Assembly (NCBI GenBank): GCA_038030265.1
Contig: CM075942.1
Location: forward strand, 17,318,029 to 17,382,028
Reading direction: 5' to 3'
DNA from: Corythucha ciliata
Taxonomy: Eukaryota > Arthropoda > Insecta > Hemiptera > Tingidae
DNA: 64,000 nucleotides
The translations under genes were made by a program, and so were the position numbers. The notes beneath the pieces are model-generated. The model did no database searches. It was not told the origin of the DNA and saw only the letters and a list, made by a program, of their open reading frames with translations. Positions 47,846-57,200 of the stretch are shown here, one piece after another. Positions within the stretch are counted from its first letter, which is position 1. The number at the start of each line of letters is the position of its first letter.

Positions 47846-49745
47846 ATGCCTAGTTGTATAACATACTAAAAGTCCTTGAACCTAGGGTTGGCGCAAAAGG
47901 GGAGGGGGAAGGGTCAAAGGTCCTTATTTATGGTTTTTTGCCTATATCTTAGTGGGGGTTGGTCTTTCAAAACATTTATGCGTATACAAAATTAAAGCTT
48001 ACAAAATTCTCTACTTTTTATTATCCCATGGTTTTTTGACCATTTCAAACCGTTAGCAAGATAAACGTAGGTATAGAAGTTAAATTAGGATTTGGCCCAA
48101 ACACCCAAAAGAACAGGAAAACGTTTGGTGCACCCTGTTTGATACTCTTCCCCTAACACAGCACACAAAATTCCCAACGATTCTGCGTCGGGTTAAGGAG
48201 CAGCTGTTGGTAGACGTTTCATTTCGATCGTTCTCACGAAATAATTCTTGAACCAATTGTTTTAACGCAAAAATGTTCCAGACTAAAATTGAAGAGCACA
48301 AAATTTTACACAAGAAACTATCATACCACTATATTCCTTCCCTTCGTCTTTTGGAAGAAATAGGAGAAGGAAACTAAAAGCTGACGTAAAATTGGCCGAA
48401 GTCTGGAAACTGGAAAAACGGATAAATATTTGGTGCGATCTCATTCGGACCCGCCTCCCTCCACTGTGTAAAAATTTCACGTCGGGTGTTGCCAGTGCTT
48501 GAGCTGGAGTTTGGATTTGAGGGTAATTTTGTTCGTTTTACTGAAATATCTCCAAAACCATCAGTGCTGACTAATCAATCTACTAGGCTCAATTTGAAGG
48601 CCACAAAAAAGCCACTTCAAGGTCCCATGCACGTTTTTCCTCGATCGTATCGTATAGCGGAAGCCGCGTGAACAACGATGCAAAATTGAACAGGCGTGCC
48701 TAACTTTTTCAATGTCAAAACGATTTCATCGAAATCCGGGATGCCTATTAAAAAAAATAGTAGGAGGGATTCTAAACGCATACATCTGAAGAACGTACGT
48801 ATAGCAAAAATGGGCGCCTTCCGTTATGAACTTATTCTGCCAAATTTTCGATGGATAGTTTAGCGAAAATATAAAGAACGCTATTTAACGCCACTTTAAA
48901 CCTCCGTTGAGAAGGCTTATGATGATTTGTGTCGTTGGATGCGACCGTTCCACAATGAAAAAAAGTGTTACCATTATAACAGCTGGAAGGAGAGATATTT
49001 CAGTTTTACTAAAAAAAAGAGGAGTCTCTGCCAAAAAATAATGAATGAATTAGACTACCTAAGCGCTTTTGAGTGCATACGTACACTCAAAATGACAACC
49101 ACATTCGACCATTATCAGGGGAGGTACAGACTGGTCAGTAAAATTCGAACGTGTTCGTTGCAGGCGTAGCATGTCCGCCATTTCGTCGGATCACAGCAAA
49201 ATGTGGACAGGTACTTTTTAGTAGGCAATTAGGCATCAGCTAAAGCTGTACGCCGAGCCACTTGTTTTTGAGTCCATACTAGACCCCATCTCAGACCTCC
49301 ACTAGTATTTCTTCAGTAATTTATTTTTCCACATTTTTCTCCTGGAGAGTTATGTCTCCCCTTTTGGTGGCACACGTCAAGTTCTAAATGAAATTCAATT
49401 CTACAGAACTTTATTTTCGATGGAATTAAGATCAGAGACGATGACCGCAAAATTTTGCCATAAAATGTGTTGCAAAAAAGTTTATTTTCGAAAATCACTT
49501 GTTCCGAGTTCATATAATCTTACTAACGGTTACAGACGGTAAAAACCCCTAGGAATAAAGTATGTATGAAATTGTGTGAGCTATACTTTTGTATACGCAT
49601 ACATGCTGTAAAAAACCAACCTCTTCCGAGATAAAGCCATAAAACCAAAATAAGAGACCTTTGCCCCTCCCTCTCCATCCCTTGCGCCATCACTAGGGGC
49701 AAGGACTTTTAATATGTCATACCTCTAGGTACACCAAAATTCGTT
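47846..49745. mobile_element. 1.9-kb element with long diverged terminal inverted repeats
   Basis: About 220-230 bp at the left (47846-48070) is the diverged inverse of the right end (about 49516-49745). Matching landmarks in the same order are TACTAAAAGTCCTTG, the GGGAGGG tract, GCGTATACAAAA and ACCGTTAGCAAGAT. The interior has no transposase-like frame. It also holds a 120-bp inverse copy of the 154-bp unit found in the next element (49091-49210). A non-autonomous DNA transposon is the likeliest reading. Confidence 0.6.
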
Positions 49746-49907
49746 GACTGGACTAATGATTCAAAATCACGCGAAAGAGCTTAAATCGCGCTAGAAAAGG
49801 TCCAATTACATTGTGAAAAAGAACCAAAATGGCGAAAAACTGCCAAACCTCAGTTTTGCGCCAAATTGAATGGCCAATTGCGAGGAAAAGTGAAGATGGG
49901 TGCACCA

Positions 49908-50848
49908 AATTCACTGACCAAGGTTACGAATTTTACTGACCAGCCTATATCTCCACTAATAATAGTCAAATGTGATTGTCATTCAGCACATGTGAAGTAC
50001 TCACGTGGCAGCAAATACTGACCATGTTTGGCTGCGATAAGAAAAAGTGGCGGTCATGTTCTCCCCGCAACGAACACGTTCGAATTTCACTGACCACCCT
50101 GTATCTCCACTAATAAAAGTCAAATGTGGTTGTCATTCAGCACACGTGCAGTACTCACGTGGCAGCAAATGCTATCCAAGTTTGGCCGCGATCCGACAAA
50201 ATGGCGGTCATGTTCTCCCCGCAACGAACACGTTCGAATTTTACTGACCAGCCTGTACCTCCCCTGATAATGGTCAAATGTGGTTGTCATTCAGCACATG
50301 TGAAGTACTCACGTGGCAGCAAATGCTGTCCACATTTTGCTGTGATCCGACGAAATGGCGGACATGCTACGCCTGCAACGAACACGTTCGAATTTTACTG
50401 ACCAGTCTGTACCTCCCCTGATAATGGTCGAATGTGGTTGTCATTCAGCACATGTGAAGTACTCACGTGGCAGCAAATTCTATCCACGTTTGGATGACAT
50501 AAAAAAAAATGGCGGTCATGTTCTCCCCGGACATTGACAATCAGTCCGAAGGCTCTAGCCATACTCGAATTGTGATCCAATTGAAACTAGTTTTTTTTTT
50601 ATTGCGTGTGAATAGGCCCGGAATGTTACGGGTCACACCCACCCTAACGATAATAATGGTCAGTAAAATTCGAACGTGTTCGTTGCGGGGAGAACATGAC
50701 CGCCATATCTTCTTATCGCAGCCAGACATGGTCAGCATTTGCTGCCGCGTGAATACTTCACATATGTGCTGAATGACAATCACATTTGACTATTATTAGT
50801 GGAGATATAGGCTGGTCAGTAAAATTCGTAACCTTGGTCAGTGAATTA
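49908..50848. mobile_element. foldback element with 154-bp tandem units
   Basis: The outer ends (ATTCACTGACCAAGGTTACG against CGTAACCTTGGTCAGTGAAT) are perfect inverse copies, and the inverted match continues for about 150 bases (49908-50085 against 50660-50848). Inside the left arm are tandem units starting at 49935, 50089, 50243 and 50397, each exactly 154 bp except the truncated last. A spacer (about 50530-50657) and one inverted unit follow. Frames over the units are repeat shadows. Confidence 0.85.
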
Positions 50849-50869
50849 GATATTCCCAGTGAAGATACG

Positions 50870-51660
50870 GATGAAAGAGGCAAAATCACGATAAGTGTCC
50901 AAATATCTGAGAAATAGCAAGAAAAATGAGGCAACATCGCGTGGAAGTTCTAAAATGATGGGAAAGACAAAAATTCGCTGTCAGATCCAAAATCGGGAGA
51001 AAATGCCAAAATCATGGAGACAGACAAGATAAGCGGATAGACCTAAAAACGGTCAAAATCGCGAAAAAGATGCGGATTCTCAAGATGGAGTTTGAACTTG
51101 GGCGTGAAAAGATCCAAAATCACGAAAAAAATGCAAATCGGGACAGATATGAACCAAAATCGAACGAGAAACGCCCAAAGTTGTGTAAAATGCCGAATGG
51201 GACAAAACTGAGGGTAATAAAAGAGCTGCCAACATCGCGCTGAAAGGACACAAAATCGGAAATAATTGACAGTGAATCGCGATAAAAGTAAAAATCGGGT
51301 TAAAAGAGCTAAAATCACGAGAAGCGTAAAAATCTCGGAGACAGCCAAAACCACAAGAAAAATGAGCCACAATCGGAAGAAAGCTTCGAACTGTCTATGG
51401 ATTGCTAAAAACGTCATTGTAAGAGCTAAAGTCGCGAGTAAGATTCATGAGAGGGAGAGAGAGAAAGAGCCAAACTAAGCGAGAGTTAAGAGCTTGAATC
51501 GCGAGACAGGGCCGTACCCTTGAAAACGAGCTAAGATTGCGAAGAAGAATCGCCCAAGATGGCAACAAGAAGAACCAACGACGTCACGAGGAAGAGCATA
51601 AATCGCGACAAATAAGTCAATAAGGCGAGAGAGGCCTCAACAAATCGGAAGAGGGGATTC
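50870..51660. repeat. degenerate array, family D
   Basis: Units of the type CAAAATCGCGAGAAAGAGC recur at about 30 bases with strong divergence. Confidence 0.6.
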
Positions 51661-52850
51661 TCATTCAAAACCCGTGTTTCGAGGGTTTGGCTCCAATAAA
51701 AACCAAACACGATGTTTGCTTGGCAAAATACAATTTGGCAGGGATCTTTGCATAAAAACAGCCCATTCTAGTTTTAATTTTCATAAAGCCAGAAGTGTCA
51801 ATTTGACCTCGAACACAGTCATTTTCGTCCAAGGAGCAGTAGCGTACCGTGTCGTCAGTAGGAGGAACATCGCACTGAACAGTGCGGGGGGACCCCGGGC
51901 TCCCGAATCCCCTAAAGATGGAAAATTTAAAATTTTTAGGTTGTTACAGGATGTGAAAAATCGCTCATTCCCTTCTAGTATTGAGAGAAAGCGCTAATAC
52001 GCGGCTAGAATTGAGAAAAAGCGCTAATGCGTGTTTTCTGGAGGCAACTTCGTGGCTAAAATTATCAAATAGCGGTGGATCCACGGAAAAGCGCTCATTA
52101 GCGGCTAAAATTAGGAGAACCACAACTTCATGAAATCGAGAAAAATCCGTAATTGAACGCTACCAACGTAAAAAGTATATCCCTTGTTTATTTAGAGACT
52201 AAGGGACCTTGTAGAGATGTCCGCCCAGGGCCCTGATAGGCGTAGGCTGGCCACTGCCTAGGAGTAGACATTTGTAGATTTTGATTTTCTTTAACAAACT
52301 GTCTAAAATTACCTTAAAACCATCTAAATACAGAAGCACCGCGATTTTTGGCAACGTCTTAGCCCCTCAAAATTTATTATTCGTCAAAGAGACTGAATGT
52401 ATCGAATGATCTGATTCTTTGGTATGAAAACCGACTATTCAGGTAATTGAATGACATTTTTAACCAGGAAATCACAATAAACCTCGAATTTCTTCTTGAA
52501 ATCTGGCGTATCAATCACGGGAACTGATAATTCAGCCTGAATACAGAGCACAAACCCACTTAGACGAGCACTCGTCTTACTCACTAATGTATTGCTCATA
52601 ATTTGATCACACGTAGATTTAATTTAGTGTTAAAACATACAATACGACGAAAAAAATGCTCGATAAAACTTCTTATGTCATAAGAAAAATCAATAGAAGG
52701 GGCTGGGCATCATGACTTATGCCTGGGGGGGGGGGGGTTTACCGTCGGTGTTTAGTGCGTCAGGTTTGTAATCACTGGACGAGCTACGAGTGGATAGGAA
52801 ACGAGCTGACCTTGTGCGGTACTGATGAGGGACGCTGATTCCCCTGAGGA
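51661..52850. other. spacer with a short family A array
   Basis: About 51950-52150 has family A complement units (GCGGCTAGAATTGAGAAAAA). The rest, including a G run near 52725, is unassigned and holds the 3' region of the ZC3H10 gene. Confidence 0.4.
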
Positions 52851-53821
52851 TTAAAGTTGGTTAAAAAAAAATGAGTTCTTTATGGGGGTGAGCGATGGAT
52901 AGTTACCATGATGTGCCGTCGCCATTGTGACTGACGGTGCCGTTAAAACGGGTGACATGGACACGGTGGCGATTGAGACGGGCGTACCCGACGCAACAGC
53001 CGCAATACTGACCGGTACAGTGGCAACGGATGCGGTCACCGTTCGTATGGGGCCACTGACTTGTTGAACTTGGCCGTGATTGGTGATTGTGACGGCGGCT
53101 GGAACAGTGACGGCTGTCAACCCTGTGGAGGGTTTTCTCATTTGGGCGTTTTGATCGAGAAGAAACTCGTTGGTCGCTTGAAGGTCGTCAACTCGTTTTC
53201 GAAGGTCTTGTACGGTCTTACGGAGGAAGGCGTTCTCCTCTTCGAGGGACCACTGTGGAGCGGCAAAGCATGGTGCTGGTTGAGGAGGAGTTTCGTCATA
53301 GCGTCGTCTCTTGACCATGACAATCTGAGGCTGCTCTGTGGGGACGTTCATTCGTCCGAGAACATGCCTGAACTTGCATATAGGCCTAAAAAATGGTAGT
53401 GGTGTTATTGTAATGAAGAAGGAGGAGGATCTTTCAACTTTAAAGCATTACCGTTCGCACTCGCCCTTCAAGAAATCCTTACAGACTGGAACCTGAATTT
53501 CTCGTTCTTCCGGACGTCCTTGGTAAATATTATTCTCACAGTGGTCCACCTCATCACGGAATTTGTGAAGGAACGCACACTCTGCACGCGTGCACTTTCC
53601 TGTCATTTTCAACACAAATTTTAGTCGAGCCCTCGCCTTAAAATAAGCGTCAAACACTCACCCCTTTGGAAGTCGATGCAAAAAACGAGTTTCCCCTCCG
53701 GATGTTTGTACTTGCAACTGCTACCCCTTGAACAGCAGTTCCTCAAAAAGTCCCTGCAAATCGCCTTCTTCTCGTCCTCGGGCATCTCGTCTTTCGACGT
53801 TTTAACTTTCCGCTTGGCCAT
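52851..53821 (-). CDS. ZC3H10: zinc finger CCCH-type protein, ZC3H10 homologue
   Basis: Three exons on the minus strand: 53821-53662, 53599-53452 and 53385-52851, giving 280 residues. Three CCCH fingers are intact: C22-C30-C36-H40, C48-C56-C61-H65 and C93-C101-C106-H110. The third finger is restored across the exon 2/3 junction. A KRRRY basic motif follows, then a coiled coil at about residues 149-190 (LEEENAFLRK and ATNEFLLDQNAQ), and a Val/Thr/Ala/Pro-rich C-terminus. This order, including the EEENA..LR and NE.LL.QNAQ words, matches animal ZC3H10, an RNA-binding protein linked to mRNA and mitochondrial regulation and microRNA processing. It is shorter than the vertebrate protein. The ATG at 53821 is preferred because the frame further upstream has no ATG. 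It is divergent from PNN across 388 bp. Confidence 0.92.
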
Positions 53822-54209
53822 GGAATTATTCAAAACACGCCGGGGCAACGCCGAATTGAAAACATTTTGGCCAAATCAAATTGTTCGCTCATAATCACTG
53901 GGAAAATTTCTTTGAAGAACGATTTCACCCCTTTTCACACACAACAGAACAGACAAGACAACACTCTGGATCCGGGGCAATGTTGCCAAGACCTCACCAC
54001 CACCCCTCCCGCCATGCCAGAAGCGTCGACAAAGGAAAAAAGGGGCAGCCTGATTTACCCCTCGAACCTCCCCGCTTGCTGTCAGTTTCTGGTCAACACG
54101 GTTGGATAAAAAAAATTAAAAAAAGTGGTCGTCGTGATCGAAGAAGCCTCCCCCTGCGCTTTATTGAATTTCTCGCTGTATTTCTGGTGTTTTTTAATCG
54201 TCAAGGAAA
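53822..54209. promoter_or_regulatory. bidirectional promoter region, ZC3H10 and PNN
   Basis: A 388-bp gap separates the start codons of two head-to-head housekeeping genes. No TATA box is evident, unlike in the secreted-protein genes. Confidence 0.55.
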
Positions 54210-57200
54210 ATGGAAAAGCTGGAAAATTCGTTGAGTACCATTCAAACGGAACTAGAAAAAGCCAAGGAAAAATTGAAAGGCGTCGAGGAGACTATCAAGA
54301 AAAGTATCGGTCGAGACGTGATTGGATCCACTCCCGCGAGGTAAAGGTGTTGACCGGCGTTATTTTGGCGTTTCTTTTGACGCGGAGCGCATTTAAAACT
54401 TATTTCCAGGGGTCAAGCGTTTAAAAGAAAGCCGAACGACGGAATAGCGCCGGGAGGCGGTGATCCGGACGGTCCGAAACAGGCGCCGCAGAGGCCTCGA
54501 ATTGTGTACGACTCGCCGTCGGTCAAGGGTGGAGGACGGCTGGGACCGCCTGTTTCTCGATTTGAAAGGTGAATTTCTCTTTAAATTTCATATTGGTTTA
54601 CTTCCTCGGGCCTGCTGGCCTCAGAAATTGACGTGACACTGTAGTCTCTTGTGTACCTACGGTTTAAGTCACGCTCAGTACAGTTCACGCTAACTTCCGC
54701 GTTTATTGGTCCCAAACACTTCAAATGCCTTCAGTGCCGGATCCAACAATTTTTCTGGTATGTGTGGGGGCGGGGGATAATACTGGATTGTGCCGCCTCC
54801 AATTTGAGCAGAGGGAGGTGCACGTTTCACAGCTTTTCAACTCATTCGTTTAAACCCTCGAAATTAGAGAGATTTTGCTAACAGCTCCGCTAACGTTAAC
54901 GCTATTCAATTTCAACCAACGAAATGCTTACTACTCTAGCAACGCGTAGGTACACAAAAATTAGCTTTAGCGTTTACGTGGACTGATTGAAAAATCTCTC
55001 TATTGACTTTCTGAATAAGAAAACCCCCCCCACCCTATTTGTTGGGATTCTGGACGTTTCTTGGCGGATCCTTGTCGCTATTTTGGCCCTTCGCGATTAT
55101 TGCTCTTTCAGTACGTTTTTCGCTCTGCCTCGTTGGCACTTTCTTTGCCATTTTGACTCTTCTTGCGATTTTGGGCGGTTCTCCTTCGAAGAATACAATT
55201 TTGGCACGTTTTCCAGATTTTCACCCCGGTCCCGATCTATGCTAGTAATTCTCACTTAATTTGGCTCATTCTAACATTCACGATTCTTTTGATGATGTTG
55301 GCACATTTTCCTTGCTATTTTGGCTTTTTCCGAGTTTTAAGCCCTGTTCACACGATGCAATATTTGAAGCTAAATTGCATGCTGGATTTTTAAAAACATA
55401 CGTTCCTTGGTAGTGACCGGATGTTTTTAAAAATCTAGCAAGCAATTTAGCTTCAAACATTGCATCGTGTGAACAGGGCTTTAGGCTCTTTCAATCCGAT
55501 TTTTCATAAATTGGATATTTCTTTTTTTTTATTTTGTGTCTTTTCCGTGCGATGTCGACAGTTCTTGGTGCCCTGACAGAAGTGGCCACTTGGGTGGTGT
55601 GACCCGGTCACTAATAGAGTTTGAATCGAGGATGTGACACGGGGTGGCGTAACTTCAAAGGGAAATATGAAACGCGCCACCCAGGTGGACTCGTTTGTCA
55701 GCAATTTTGACCCCTTCTCTCCCATATTGTATATTTTTACAATTTTGGGGCTTTTCTCGAGCGACTATGGCTCTTCCGCGTGATTATGGCCCATATTTCT
55801 CGTAATTTGTGCCTTTCCGTGATTTTTGGGTCTTTATTCACCTCCCTCCTTTCCTTTTTCCTCGTATTTAGGACGTATCTTGTGAATTTTGACCCTTCTG
55901 TTACGATTTTGGGCCTAGATTGCGCGATTTTTGCCATATTTATTGCAATACTGGGGTTTCTCGCCATTTTAGCCATATCATCACTGTAACGGCCTAATGA
56001 CTTTTGACGTCGATGCCCAAAATCGACGACGTCGATGCCTAAAAAAAAACACATAACTGTATCCGTGCTTTTGACACTTTCTCGACATTTTGGTGCCTTT
56101 TTCATGCTATTTTGTATGCGAGATTTCGGCACCTTCTAGGGATTTTGGCTCCGGACCGATTTTCATTTTTTCTTGCGATTTTGTGTTTTTCACTGCCTGA
56201 CTGTTTTATTTATTCCCTGGAATTTTTTCTCTTTCTGGTTATTTCGGCAATTTTTCACAATTCCGGGCCTTTTATAGCGAGATTTGTCCCATTTTGCGCG
56301 ATTTCGACTCATATGTCTCGCAGTTTTTGTCGTTTCGTGGTTATGATTGATTTCACGCCAGAATGTAGCTTCATTAGTAAACTTGCTCTTTGTCGTGTTG
56401 TTGACCATTTTATTACGATTTCAGGTCTGTCTGGCGCGATTTTGACTGCCTTAACGTTTTTTGATCTTTCAATGCGAATTTGACTCTATTCCACCGTTTT
56501 GGAAATTACTCACTCATTTCTGCTCTTTCATGCGTTTATTGGGTCTTGGTCGTGATGTAAACTCGTTTATGAGAGTTTGGCTCTTTGTCACCATTTTGAC
56601 TCGTTCTTCCGATTTTAGCTCTTTTTGCGAAATTTGTTTTCCCTAGGTCGAATCAAACCGGCGAAATGGATTTTTGTAGGAGCCAAACCGCCAAAAATTT
56701 GGTTTCAAGAGTCAAACCAGCGTGAAGCGTGAAGTGAGCGTGAATTTTTATTTTTTTCAGCCAAAGACGTAAATTTGTGTTTTTTTAGAGATACAAACCC
56801 GCTAAGTTGAAAAAATCACAAACTTGGTTTTAATAAGAGCCGTCGCTGCGAAATTGGGTTATTGAAGGAGCCAACCTCGTCCAATTTGGTTTTTAAATTA
56901 GCGAAACCCTGAAATTGATATTGTTAGTATGGTCGCTTAGACTACGAGGGTTAGTAGGTAATGCATGCATGAAACTGTAGCCGCAGGAGCCTACGGCTTA
57001 TTACATAAACCGGATATACCCATCAGACCAGTAGTTAACTATACAACAGCTCCAGCGTACAAACTAGCGAAACATATAGCCCAGATCCTAAAAAGCAAAA
57101 TTGAACTTAGGAATACCTACACACTGAAAAACTCTACAGACTTAATAGAAAAACTTAATAGTGTCACCGTTCCAGAGGGATCAATCTTGGTATCATTCGA

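Noticed and set aside
50047..50537. Overlapping frames with repeated VKCGCHSAHV words
   Set aside because: They are shadows of the 154-bp tandem units; 154 is not a multiple of three, so the frame shifts from unit to unit and no single protein results.
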